From Saccharibacillus soli (GTDB lineage: Bacteria; Bacillota; Bacilli; Paenibacillales; Paenibacillaceae): DNA of 64,000 nt. Positions 45,087 to 53,799 of this stretch are shown here, piece after piece. The notes below the pieces were generated by a model. That model ran no database searches. It was not told the origin of the DNA and saw only the letters and a program-made list of their open reading frames with translations. Both the position numbers and the translations under genes were made by a program. How positions within the stretch are numbered: the first letter of the stretch is position 1; every line of letters begins with the position of its first letter. The stretch covers positions 124,001 to 188,000 of the forward strand of contig NIOB01000008.1 in assembly GCA_002189105.1 (NCBI GenBank), written 5' to 3'.

Positions 45087-47435
45087 TCACTCGCCTACCG
45101 TCAGATCCACGCTCTGTGTATCTTCGACGCTGCGCCCGATCTTCAACCTGAACAGCCCTGGCTCGACGACCGGCACATAATCCATTCCAATATAACGAAG
45201 CTGCTCCGCTCCGACTGAGAATTGGATCTCGCGGCTCTCGCCCGGCTCCAGCATGATCTTGCGGAAGCCCTTCAGCTCGCTGGCCGGGCGCGTTACTGCA
45301 CTCACCACATCGGAGACATACAGCTGTATTACCTCGGCTCCTGCGCGATCGCCCGTATTGGTCACCTTTACAGAGACGGTAACGGTCTCGCCTGCCGTAA
45401 TATCTTCCAGGGAGATGCGGTTCTGCCCGCCAAGCAGCGTAGGCTCCGAATAGTCAAAGGTCGTATAGCTCAGTCCATAGCCAAATCCATAACGAGGCTT
45501 GGAGTCATCTTCCAGATACCGCTTGCCGCGTGAGCGCTTGCCCCGGTAATGAATGGGAAGCTGCCCCACGGCTTTGGGAACCGAAACGGTCAGACGCCCC
45601 GATGGATTCACGTCTCCCAGCAGAATATCCGCAATGGCGTGGCCGCCTTCCTGACCCGGATAACCGGCCTGTAGAATCGCGCCAATCTCTTCGTCCACCC
45701 ACGGCTCCACTACCGGACGACCGCCGATATAGACCACGATTACCGGCTTGTCTGGCGCCGCTTGATACACCTCGCGGATCAACTCCAGCTGCACACCCGA
45801 CAGCCCCAGCGTCATGCGGTCGATGCCTTCACCACAGTCCATATCGCTGATCGCTTCGCCAGTCACCAACGAAGCACCCGTTCGCAGGTCAATCGTCCCT
45901 TCGCCAAAGTCGCGTGCGCTCGACCCGCCCATGACCAGCACTACCGCGTCGGCCTGCGACGCCGCTTCAACAGCCCGCTTGAATCCTTCGCGCGATTCGC
46001 CGCGCACTCGGCAGCCCGGCGCGTAGAGCACGCGCTCCTGCCCTAGCCGCTCGGTCAGGCCGCGCAGCACGGTGACCACATGGCCTTCCGGCTGCGGCGA
46101 GGTATAATCGCCAAGCTGATTGTACCCCCGGTCCGCATTGGGACCGATCACCGCCACGCTGCCAATCTGCTTGGGCAGCGGCAGCAGATTCCCGTCGTTC
46201 TTGAGCAGAACGACGCTCTCCGCCGCAAGCTGCCGCGCAAGCTTGCGATGTTCCGGGCAGCCGATCACTTCGGCTGCTCTGCGGCTGTCCGCGTAAGGGC
46301 GCTCGAACAAGCCCAGTTCAAACTTGAGCTTCAGCACGCGCAGCGCCGCCTGATTAAGCACCTCCGGCTCCAGCTCGCCGGATTCCGCAGCCGCCAACAG
46401 ATGGCGGCTGAACATTTCCCCGGACATCTCCATATCGATGCCCGACCGAAGGGCTTGCAGCGCTGCATCCCTGCCGCTGTCCGCCGTATCATGGCCGCCT
46501 GCCAGCATGTCGATGGCACCGCAGTCCGTAATAACCAGGCCGTCGAAGCCCCATTCGACGCGCAAAGTATGCTCCAGCAGTTCCCGATTGGTCGTGCAGG
46601 GCACGCCGTCAATCTCGTTGTAAGCGGGCATGATCGAAGCCGCTCCCGCCCGAACCGCCCGTTCAAACGGATACAGATCCGTCTCCAGCAGCTCGCGGCG
46701 TCCCATATGTACCGGCCCGGCATTACGTCCGCCTTCGGACGCGCCGTAGCCAACAAAATGCTTGAGTGTAGCCGCAACGCTATTCTCCGCGTCCAGGCTG
46801 TCTCCCTGAAGGCCTTCAACCGCCGCAACCGCCAGTTCCCCGATCAGGAACGGATCTTCACCGAAACACTCTTCGGTTCGCCCCCAGCGAGGATCACGCA
46901 CAACGTCCAGCACCGGCGAATAAGTAACGGCTCCACCCTGGGCGCGGGTCTCCGCCGCAACCGCGCGGCACATCTCCCGGTACAGTTCAACATTCCAGGC
47001 GCTGCCGATGTTCAGCGGCACCGGGAATACGGTGGCGCCGATCGCCATATGACCGTGCGAACATTCCTCACCGATCAGCAGCGGGATGCCAAGCCGCGAA
47101 TATTCAATCGCATAGCGCTGAATATCATTCACCGCTTCGGCTCCTTCCTCCGGAGACAATCCTGTCGCCAACGTAACGCCCGTCCACGGATCGGCCCGCA
47201 GCGTGCCGTAGAGCGAACCCACATCGCCCTGCCGCACCCGTTCCTTGAACGCTTCCGTTAATTCGGTGTGTCCATGCTGCCGTGAATAGCCCATCCAGCC
47301 AAAAGGCTGAATCAGCTGCCCCACCTTCTCCCGGTCATTCATCACCGCAAGCAGCAGCTCCGCTCTCTGCTTGGCAGGCAGAGAAGCGTCAAGCCAGGGC
47401 TTTTCCGCCACTTTTTCCAGCGTGCTGTCCGTCAT
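45087..47435 (-). CDS. GH3 beta-glycosidase
   Basis: A 782-residue cytoplasmic exo-beta-glycosidase of the BglX/beta-glucosidase-xylosidase branch. The first domain has PLLIGEECSHGHMAIGATVFP, AATLKHFVGYGASEGGRN and the nucleophile Asp304 in GLVITDCGAIDML. The second alpha/beta domain has SVAVIGPNADRGYNQLGDYT, and the C-terminal fibronectin-III-like domain has EVIQLYVSDVVSAVTRPASELKGF. The ATG follows GGAGGGAGGAACAAGC. In this locus it could remove beta-linked glucose, GlcNAc or xylose from the imported glycan; the sequence does not decide. It is the first of four tandem glycosidase genes and is separated from the transporter genes by 360 bases. Confidence 0.93.
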   Translation of the reverse strand: MTDSTLEKVAEKPWLDASLPAKQRAELLLAVMNDREKVGQLIQPFGWMGYSRQHGHTELTEAFKERVRQGDVGSLYGTLRADPWTGVTLATGLSPEEGAEAVNDIQRYAIEYSRLGIPLLIGEECSHGHMAIGATVFPVPLNIGSAWNVELYREMCRAVAAETRAQGGAVTYSPVLDVVRDPRWGRTEECFGEDPFLIGELAVAAVEGLQGDSLDAENSVAATLKHFVGYGASEGGRNAGPVHMGRRELLETDLYPFERAVRAGAASIMPAYNEIDGVPCTTNRELLEHTLRVEWGFDGLVITDCGAIDMLAGGHDTADSGRDAALQALRSGIDMEMSGEMFSRHLLAAAESGELEPEVLNQAALRVLKLKFELGLFERPYADSRRAAEVIGCPEHRKLARQLAAESVVLLKNDGNLLPLPKQIGSVAVIGPNADRGYNQLGDYTSPQPEGHVVTVLRGLTERLGQERVLYAPGCRVRGESREGFKRAVEAASQADAVVLVMGGSSARDFGEGTIDLRTGASLVTGEAISDMDCGEGIDRMTLGLSGVQLELIREVYQAAPDKPVIVVYIGGRPVVEPWVDEEIGAILQAGYPGQEGGHAIADILLGDVNPSGRLTVSVPKAVGQLPIHYRGKRSRGKRYLEDDSKPRYGFGYGLSYTTFDYSEPTLLGGQNRISLEDITAGETVTVSVKVTNTGDRAGAEVIQLYVSDVVSAVTRPASELKGFRKIMLEPGESREIQFSVGAEQLRYIGMDYVPVVEPGLFRLKIGRSVEDTQSVDLTVGE

Positions 47436-47795
47436 GCTTGTTCCTCCCTCCATCAAGTTGACTTGTAAAGGTTCATTGCTACACATTCATTCCCAAAAGT
47501 TCATTCGTCGATCTAACAAGCCAGTACAACCCTTAAACATTACAAGTCGATACTATGAAGCTTGAGCCGTTTTGTTCGATCCACCGGCTCCCACTCCTTC
47601 TCTCGGCATCCTTTACTTTTACGCCCTCTCAGTTGGAACCGTATGCTGGTTCAATGCTCAGTCAATTGTCCGAATTTGCATCAGGCGGGCGCTTTGCTTC
47701 TATATTGCCTGTTGCGCGGCTCCCATGTCGATACAATATCACGCCAATTATGCCGGATCTTTACGACGTTTTTCCACACGGCAGATCACAGCTTC
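47436..47795. other. 360-base gap between transporter and glycosidase genes
   Basis: No gene or clear sigma-A promoter is visible here. Two 9-bp inverted copies, GACTTGTAA (47460-47468) and TTACAAGTC (47540-47548), flank a 71-base interval just upstream of the GH3 ribosome binding site and could be regulator half-sites. The remainder shows nothing I can assign. Confidence 0.5.
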
Positions 47796-48755
47796 CTACT
47801 CCTTCACCGCACCCACTGTCAGCCCCTGCACGAAATAGCGCTGGAAGAACGGATAAGCGAAAATAATGGGCAGGGTAGCGAGTACGACCATCGCCATACG
47901 TGCCGTGTCCTGCGGCAGCGACCCGAGAGCCGCCATGCTGATATTGCTGTTAGCCGAATTCTGCTGGATAAACTGCATGCTCGATTCAATACGCATCAGC
48001 ATGGATTGCAGCGGCACCAGGTTAGGATTGTCGATATACAGCAGCGCATTGAACCAATCATTCCAATACCCCAATGTACTGAACAAACCAATCGTAGCCA
48101 GACCGGGCAGCGACAGCGGCACGATAATTTTCAGGAAAATACGGAATTCACCCGCGCCATCGATCTTGCCCGACTCAACGAGTGCATCCGGCACGCTGGT
48201 GCTGTAGAACGTCCGCAGAATCATGATATAGAACGCGTTCATCGCCAGAGGCAGAATCAGCGCCCAGATGCTGTTTTTCAGTCCCAACAGCTGTGCCACC
48301 ACCATATAAGTCGGGATCATCCCACCATTAAACAGCATGGTCAGAATGGCAAAGATGGAAAAGAAGCGGCGGTAACGGAAGTTTTTGCGTGAGATCGCGT
48401 ACGCATACAGCGCAATCATCACCAAACTGACTGCTGTTCCAATCAAGGTCACCGCAATCGTCACGCCATACGCCCGCAGCAGTGTATCGCCGCTCTCGAA
48501 GATGTAGCGATAGGCTTCCAGACTCCATTTGGACGGAATAATCCGGTAGCCTTCGCTCGCCAGCACGCTCTCATCGGTGAACGAGATGATGACCACGAAG
48601 ATAAACGGGAACACACAGGCTGCGGCGAACAGCCCGGCAATCAGGTTAAAGATCACATTCCAGAGCGGACTGATCCGGTGGAAGTCACGTGTTTTTCTTT
48701 TAAGTCGTTCGGTTTTGGGTTTTCCGGCCTTTTCAGCCTTACGCGCCATCTGCAT
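47796..48755 (-). CDS. ABC transporter permease, LplC/YtcP type
   Basis: A 319-residue inner-membrane permease. Typical LplC features are VIFNLIAGLFAAACVFPFIFVVIISFTDESV at the N-terminus, the EAA-loop variant ALVESGKIDGAGEFRIFLKIIVPLSLP (Glu-Ser-Gly instead of Glu-Ala-Ala, usual for this subfamily), and the C-terminal PFFQRYFVQGLTVGAVKE. It pairs with the LplB-type permease 93 bases upstream. GAAAGGAAGGTGTCGTT precedes the start. No ATPase gene is present in the locus. Confidence 0.94.
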   Translation of the reverse strand: MQMARKAEKAGKPKTERLKRKTRDFHRISPLWNVIFNLIAGLFAAACVFPFIFVVIISFTDESVLASEGYRIIPSKWSLEAYRYIFESGDTLLRAYGVTIAVTLIGTAVSLVMIALYAYAISRKNFRYRRFFSIFAILTMLFNGGMIPTYMVVAQLLGLKNSIWALILPLAMNAFYIMILRTFYSTSVPDALVESGKIDGAGEFRIFLKIIVPLSLPGLATIGLFSTLGYWNDWFNALLYIDNPNLVPLQSMLMRIESSMQFIQQNSANSNISMAALGSLPQDTARMAMVVLATLPIIFAYPFFQRYFVQGLTVGAVKE

Positions 48756-48848
48756 AACGACACCTTCCTTTCTTTTGAGCCTATTCCATCGGTTGACTTG
48801 CTGTACCGTTCACGTTTGCTTTTTATCGTCTACTTTCAATCGCTGCCG

Positions 48849-49778
48849 CTAGAAGAGGGCGCTATCCTTATCCATCCGGCGCACAACGTAGTTTGAGATC
48901 ATAACAAGTGCAAAACCAACAACCGATTGATACAGCCCAGCGGCTGCGCTCATGCCAATCTCGCCTGTTGTCATCAGACCCCGATAGACGTACGTATCAA
49001 TGACATTGGTGACTGCATATAGCGTTCCCGAGTCTCGCGGCACCTGATAGAACAAGCCGAAGTCTGCGTAGAAAATCTTGCCGACCGCCAGCAGTGTCAT
49101 GATCGTCATAATTGGCGTCAGCAGCGGAAGGGTGATATTGCGAATCTGCTGCCATTTGTTTGCCCCGTCGATCATCGCCGCTTCATAGAGCGACTTGTCG
49201 ATGCCCAGAATGGCCGCCAGATAGACCACACTGCTGTAGCCAATCGACTTCCACAGATTGACGATGACCATGATATACGGCCAATATTTTGCTTCGGAGT
49301 ACCACTGAATCGGGTCCATGCCGAACCAGCCCAGAATCTGATTCAGCAGTCCGCGATCCATGCTCAGGAAGCTGAACACGAAGTAGCCGACGATAACCCA
49401 AGACAGGAAATAAGGCAGGAACATCCCGGTCTGATACAGCTTGGACAGCTTGCGGTTGACCAGCTCGGACAAGATAATCGCCATCAGTACCGAGAAGATC
49501 AGGCCCAGCACGATAAACGCCAGATTGTAGAGCAGCGTGTTTCGCGTAATCGTGTAGGCATCACTCGTACTGAACAGAAATTTGAAGTTGTCCCAGCCGA
49601 CCCATTCGCTTCGGGCGATGCTCGCCCAGAATCCATCACGATTGAAGCGGTATTCCTTAAAAGCTACGACGGTTCCGGCAAGCGGCAGGTACGAGAAGAA
49701 GAAAAACCAGATCGCACCCGGCAGCACCATAAACAGCAGTGCTTTATTGCGGTATAAATTTTTGAAAAAGGTTCCCAT
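48849..49778 (-). CDS. ABC transporter permease, LplB type
   Basis: A 309-residue permease starting MGTFFKNLYRNKALLFMVLPGAIWFFFFSYLPLAGTVVAFKEYRF, the LplB signature, with the EAA loop YEAAMIDGANKWQQIRNITLPLLTP. The frame stays open 66 codons upstream through the attenuator region; the ATG used is the first with a GGGAGGATGG element and the family N-terminus. It is separated from the binding-protein gene by 278 bases containing a terminator hairpin at 49833-49871, which probably lowers permease expression relative to the binding protein. Confidence 0.94.
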   Translation of the reverse strand: MGTFFKNLYRNKALLFMVLPGAIWFFFFSYLPLAGTVVAFKEYRFNRDGFWASIARSEWVGWDNFKFLFSTSDAYTITRNTLLYNLAFIVLGLIFSVLMAIILSELVNRKLSKLYQTGMFLPYFLSWVIVGYFVFSFLSMDRGLLNQILGWFGMDPIQWYSEAKYWPYIMVIVNLWKSIGYSSVVYLAAILGIDKSLYEAAMIDGANKWQQIRNITLPLLTPIMTIMTLLAVGKIFYADFGLFYQVPRDSGTLYAVTNVIDTYVYRGLMTTGEIGMSAAAGLYQSVVGFALVMISNYVVRRMDKDSALF

Positions 49779-49832
49779 AAGTATGCCATCCTCCCTCTGC
49801 TTGCAGGCAATAATCTTGGAGTGAATGTGTGT

Positions 49833-49871
49833 AAAAAAGAGATCGGGCGACCCACTTTCCTCCGCCCGACC
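49833..49871 (-). terminator. Terminator/attenuator between binding-protein and permease genes
   Basis: On the minus strand a 9-bp stem (49863-49871 with 49841-49849, one G-U pair) is followed by TCTTTTTT. It lies between two cotranscribed transporter genes and is best read as a partial terminator that sets the binding-protein to permease ratio (inference). Confidence 0.75.
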
Positions 49872-50019
49872 TTTTCCCTGATCTGTATGCCGCAGTCTTC
49901 CTTCTGTCTGTCCGGACCCCCAAGCTCTACCGAACCTCCCCTTGCCGCTTAGTCTTACGTTTTGCGGCGTGCTCACCTGGTCATTCGGAAGGGCCTGAAG
50001 TGATGCAGCAGGCTGCGGC

Positions 50020-50061
50020 GATCTGTTCTTATTGATCCGTTCTTATTGATCTGTTCTTATT
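50020..50061. repeat. Three tandem 14-bp repeats at the 3' end of the binding-protein gene
   Basis: GATCTGTTCTTATT, GATCCGTTCTTATT and GATCTGTTCTTATT stand head to tail at 50020-50033, 50034-50047 and 50048-50061. The third copy contains the stop codon of the binding-protein gene. Confidence 0.85.
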
Positions 50062-51544
50062 TGCCGTTGGCGGCCTTCCACTCATCCAGCTGTTTCTGCG
50101 CTTCCGCCATGATCTTCTCCAGACCGGCCTCGTTAAACTTCTGGATCGCCTGCGGCAGATACTGCTCCGGATCGACCGTACCGGTCATCAGCGAAGCCCA
50201 GAACTGCTCTTTGACGTTCTGCACAGCTGCCAGCTCACTCGATACACTTTTCGGATCAAAGTTGAAGCTCAGAATTGGAGAGTCTACACCGGACTCATTG
50301 AACTTCTTGAACTCGTCCCATTTGTTGTCCGGGTCATTCGGGTTCAGGTAGAGCAGCATATTGTTGCCCAGCGAGTAGGACGGCATATCGTAATTTTTCG
50401 ATTCCGGCAGGTTCTCCATCCGGTTATCCGCCGTTTTCTTGTAATGCGTGCCTTCAATGCCCGAATCCACCATATTGCGCAGCACCGGATCGGTGTTCAG
50501 CAGGTTCAGGAACTGCATGGCTTTCTCCGGGTATTCCGAGTTGGCGGAGATGGCCATCATCGAGCCCTGTACAGAGTTGTTGGTGATGATCGCGTCGCTG
50601 GCTGGTGTCGAAGTGACCGGATAGCCATAGCTTGTAGACCATACATTATCCGCAAAAGGCTGGGTCTGTGCGCGGTCGAGCAGCCATTTGCCGGAGGTCA
50701 TCAGATCGCTTGTCGATCCGGTCGTTGCCGCTTCTGGAGCGATATAACCGGCCTGATAATACTTGTGCATCGTGGTCAGCGCCTCTTTCATTTCCGGCGT
50801 GTCCAGAATGTTCACGATCTTGTAGTCCTTCGTATCCAGCTTGACCGCCATCGGCAGGTTCTGGATCACATAGTCATAAGGCACATACGGCACATAGTTT
50901 TTGTCCATGGCGAACGGTGTGACATCCGGCGCTTTTTCCTTCACCGTCTTCAACAACGGCTCCAGGCTATCAAGCGAACGAACTTTGCTGGTGTCAATTC
51001 CGTATTGATCCACCAGCTTCTTGTTGAACCGCCAGACTTCCTGCTGCGGAAGTTCCTTGTTGGCCGGGATCGCATAGTTATGACCATCCACTTTGGAACC
51101 TTCCAGGAAAGCCGGATTGATCGTATCCTTGAGTTCCTTGCCATATTGATCGATCAGCGAATCCAGCTCCATGAAGGCGCCTTTGCGGGCATTTTGTACG
51201 TAATCAAAACCACCGGAAGAGGTGAAGATGATGTCCATCGGTTCGCCGGAAGCGACCAGTACCTGCATCTTCTGCTGATAATCGCCCCAGTCGATCATCT
51301 TCATTTGGACGGTTGCGCCAATCTTCTCCGCCGTGTATTTGCTGACTTCCGCCATCACCTTATCCACATCTTTTTGCGGAGTGCCGATGGTATACCAGAT
51401 CAGCTCCACCGGTTTGTCTGCTGTTCCGGCTTCGCCACCAGACGCCGAGCTTTGGCTGCCGCCCCCGCCGCACCCGGAGAGTGCCAGCGTCAGAGCTGTC
51501 ATTGTCGCCAACGCTACCGTCCATCTTTTTTTGCCTTTTTGCAT
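50057..51544 (-). CDS. LplA-type extracellular sugar-binding lipoprotein
   Basis: A 495-residue binding protein with lipobox TLALSGC near residue 25 and a Gly/Ser-rich tether. Fold markers are VELIWYTIGTPQKDVDKVMAEVSKYTAEKIGATVQM, EPMDIIFTSSGGFDYVQNARKGAFMELDSLID, YAIPANKELPQQEVWRFNKKLVDQYG and SEYPEKAMQFLNLLNTDPVLRNMVDSG, all typical of the LplA/DUF3502-like family that works with LplB/LplC. It captures the oligosaccharide outside the cell. It is probably the most highly expressed gene of its unit, because a terminator hairpin follows it. A cre-like site and a shared promoter motif lie 140-195 bases upstream. Confidence 0.94.
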   Translation of the reverse strand: MQKGKKRWTVALATMTALTLALSGCGGGGSQSSASGGEAGTADKPVELIWYTIGTPQKDVDKVMAEVSKYTAEKIGATVQMKMIDWGDYQQKMQVLVASGEPMDIIFTSSGGFDYVQNARKGAFMELDSLIDQYGKELKDTINPAFLEGSKVDGHNYAIPANKELPQQEVWRFNKKLVDQYGIDTSKVRSLDSLEPLLKTVKEKAPDVTPFAMDKNYVPYVPYDYVIQNLPMAVKLDTKDYKIVNILDTPEMKEALTTMHKYYQAGYIAPEAATTGSTSDLMTSGKWLLDRAQTQPFADNVWSTSYGYPVTSTPASDAIITNNSVQGSMMAISANSEYPEKAMQFLNLLNTDPVLRNMVDSGIEGTHYKKTADNRMENLPESKNYDMPSYSLGNNMLLYLNPNDPDNKWDEFKKFNESGVDSPILSFNFDPKSVSSELAAVQNVKEQFWASLMTGTVDPEQYLPQAIQKFNEAGLEKIMAEAQKQLDEWKAANGK

Positions 51545-51680
51545 GAAATAGACCTCCTCTTTGGAATCCCGATCCGGAATGTCCGTCTGTTTGTCCGCTT
51601 CCCCTACTTGGCTGTTTCCTGTTCCTGCTTCGTCTTCTCTAGGACTGTCTCGTTACAAGAACTATCTTTACTTTAGATTA

Positions 51681-51694
51681 TGAAAGCACTTTCA
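51681..51694. promoter_or_regulatory. CcpA cre site upstream of the binding-protein gene
   Basis: Plus strand TGAAAGCACTTTCA, minus strand TGAAAGTGCTTTCA, matches the cre consensus with one change at the centre. It is 137 bases before the binding-protein ATG and 24 bases from the shared motif at 51719-51738. Confidence 0.65.
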
Positions 51695-51718
51695 AAAAGA
51701 ATTGAAACTCAATATATT

Positions 51719-51738
51719 CAGGTACAAAATAAAGAAAA
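51719..51738. promoter_or_regulatory. Shared 20-bp promoter motif, copy 1
   Basis: CAGGTACAAAATAAAGAAAA is identical at 19 of 20 positions to 55783-55802, upstream of the sensor-kinase gene, with a cre-like site at the same distance in both places. It may be a binding site for the YesN-type activator, although part of it is the T-tract of the adjacent hairpin. Confidence 0.5.
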
Positions 51739-51758
51739 AGACCGCGAAATCCGCGATC
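51731..51758 (-). terminator. Terminator downstream of the response-regulator gene
   Basis: On the minus strand GATCGCG pairs with CGCGGTC (51752-51758 with 51740-51746, one G-U), followed by TTTTTCTTT. It separates the YesMN unit from the transporter unit. Confidence 0.75.
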
Positions 51759-52266
51759 TCTTCCACTGAAAGGAATAAATATTTACATGAAAATTACGTG
51801 AAATACATTATGAGTGACTTCGACGGCTCAGCGGCTCGTCTAACGGATCATAGGTCCGTTAGACACTTGCCTCATCCTCTCTTCCCATCAAAAACCGCCT
51901 ATTTCCCCTTCTAAGCGTCATCTGGTTCCGTTAAATTCCAAACTGCCGCAAAAACCGCTCTAAGCATCTTTTCGATCCGTTAGCGCAGCGAGAATCGAAC
52001 CGACTATCGAATATTGCTCTTTCGCTCACAGGACGGATAAGGAAACTGGGCGTTTGGATCACCCACTCTCACCAGCTCGCCGTTTTACTTTCATTCTTGG
52101 CAGTCCCTTTTTTGGCATTGCGTTTTTTTCCGCAGGGTCTGCATTTCCCTGCCCTTATTCTTCCCCGAATCCGTATTTCTTTGCCGCTTTTCTTCATCGT
52201 TCATCTGCTTTGCCTGTCGGCATTTCTCGCTAACTCTCTGTTTTCCCAGCCACTTACTGCCCGGAC
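51759..52266. repeat. Noncoding region with dispersed-repeat-like units
   Basis: No gene is visible in these 508 bases. A perfect 10-bp hairpin, GTCTAACGGA/TCCGTTAGAC (51838-51847 with 51855-51864), begins a series of imperfect units in which TCCGTTA, AAAAACCGC and CTAAGC recur in the same order (about 51855-51930, 51931-51975, then again TCCGTTAGCG near 51977). The pattern looks like a degenerate intergenic repeat family. Confidence 0.55.
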
Positions 52267-53799
52267 TTATTGCAGCGCCTTGTACTCCATCGGCGAGATG
52301 CCGACATATTTGCGGAACTGTTTGTAAAAATAGCCGGTCTCCCAATAGCCTACGCTGCGCGAAATGTCCTGCACTTTCTGACTGGTTGTACGCAGCTTCT
52401 CTTTCGCTCGTTCAATGCGGTATTTGTTGAGGTAATCGGTAAAAGTCTCGCCGGTTTCCTTGTGAAACAGCTGGCCCAGATACACGGGATGAATATGATA
52501 CTGCGAACCCAGCATCTTGAGCGACAGCTCCTCGCCGTAGTGGGCGGCGATATGACCTAGCACCTGCTGAATGACGGGGCTGCGATTGTCACGACTGAGC
52601 AGCCCAACCGTCTCCTCCGCCGCGCGGCGCACGGCTTCGATCAGTTCCTCCATATGCGATGCGGCGCGGATGCGCTCCAGCATCTGAAGCAGCGGTTCGC
52701 CGTCCTCCTCGCGTTTGACCTCGCGCAGCACGGCGCGAAAATCCGCGCACACGCCCAGCGCGAGATTCTGTAGCTCGCTCGGCGTCATGCCTTCCGCCCG
52801 GCTCAGCTCGGCGAAGTCCTCGCCGATCCGCCGCGCCAGTTCGTCGCGGTCGCGCGCGAGTACCAGGCGGGCATACTCCCGCCCCAAGTCCGCGCGCGTC
52901 GGCCCCGCCGCAGGCGCAGTCTCCGCCGCCCCGCCGCTTGCAGCCGGCGGCGCGTACTCGAACAGCCGACGCTCCGGGTCAACCAGCGCATATTCCAGCG
53001 CTTTCTTGGCCTCCGCCCGGCTGGATGGGCCGTGCTGCGGCAGCGAACCCACGCTGCCCATTCCGATGCGCAGGCCTGCATCGCCAAGCCGCTCTTCGAG
53101 CTTGCGGGCGGCGCCAAGCAGCCGTTCACGCCCCTCGCTTTCGGCGAGCGGCACCACGACGGCTGCATCGCCGTCCATGTCCCGGAAGACGACGCAGTCC
53201 GCCTCGTCTTCCAGCACTTCTTCGGCGAGACGCGCCAGCTCGTCGCCGCTGGTTTCGGAACGCAGGATCAGCACCGCCAGCTGCGGATGCCGGAACGTCA
53301 GGCCCATCAGCCCGGCACGTTCGGCAAATTCGGCCTGGGAGATCTGCCCGGTCAGCCACCGGTGCAGCACATTGTCGCGGATGATCCGTGCCCCAAAAGC
53401 ATCGAATCGTTCTTCACGTTCCGCCCGCCGCAGCTTCTCCGTCACGCCCTCCAGCGTGGCTTCCAGTTCTTCCACATTAATCGGCTTGAGCAGATAGTTT
53501 TCAATGCCCAGCTTCATGCCTTCCTTGAGGTAGTCAAACTCGTTGAAGCCGCTGAGAATCACCACCTTCAGCTCTGGTCTGAATTCCCGAACGCGTCGAA
53601 TCAGCTCAAGCCCGGTCATCTCGGGCATGGAAATGTCCGTAATCAACAGATCAACCGGAGTCTGCTTGAGCGCTTCCAGCGCCTCACGCCCATCCAGCGC
53701 ACTACCGACGATCTTCAGTTCAAACGAAGCCCAGTCCATCAGATCCTCCAGACCTTCCGTGATGAACGGTTCGTCATCCACCAGAAATACGTTGTACAT
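52267..53799 (-). CDS. YesN-type response regulator with AraC DNA-binding domain
   Basis: A 510-residue transcription activator. The receiver domain occupies residues 1-120 (LVDDEPFITEG, phosphoacceptor Asp55 in LLITDISMPEM, Lys in LLKPIN). A long, very GC-rich middle domain follows (YesN-type, about 130-400). The C-terminal AraC/XylS double HTH spans about 410-510 (LSLKMLGSQYHIHPVYLGQLFHKETG ... VQDISRSVGYWETGYFYKQFRKYVGISPMEYK). It is phosphorylated by the kinase encoded upstream, whose 3' end it overlaps by 26 bases, and should activate the neighbouring transporter and glycosidase genes. AGGGGGAACGGC precedes the ATG. The middle domain's composition differs from the flanks and holds several spurious long frames. 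Confidence 0.94.
   Translation of the reverse strand: MYNVFLVDDEPFITEGLEDLMDWASFELKIVGSALDGREALEALKQTPVDLLITDISMPEMTGLELIRRVREFRPELKVVILSGFNEFDYLKEGMKLGIENYLLKPINVEELEATLEGVTEKLRRAEREERFDAFGARIIRDNVLHRWLTGQISQAEFAERAGLMGLTFRHPQLAVLILRSETSGDELARLAEEVLEDEADCVVFRDMDGDAAVVVPLAESEGRERLLGAARKLEERLGDAGLRIGMGSVGSLPQHGPSSRAEAKKALEYALVDPERRLFEYAPPAASGGAAETAPAAGPTRADLGREYARLVLARDRDELARRIGEDFAELSRAEGMTPSELQNLALGVCADFRAVLREVKREEDGEPLLQMLERIRAASHMEELIEAVRRAAEETVGLLSRDNRSPVIQQVLGHIAAHYGEELSLKMLGSQYHIHPVYLGQLFHKETGETFTDYLNKYRIERAKEKLRTTSQKVQDISRSVGYWETGYFYKQFRKYVGISPMEYKALQ

Noticed and set aside
52700-53500. Several long overlapping frames on the plus strand opposite the response-regulator gene
   Set aside because: They are shadows caused by the very GC-rich middle domain of the YesN-type protein; none has a start signal or a recognisable product.
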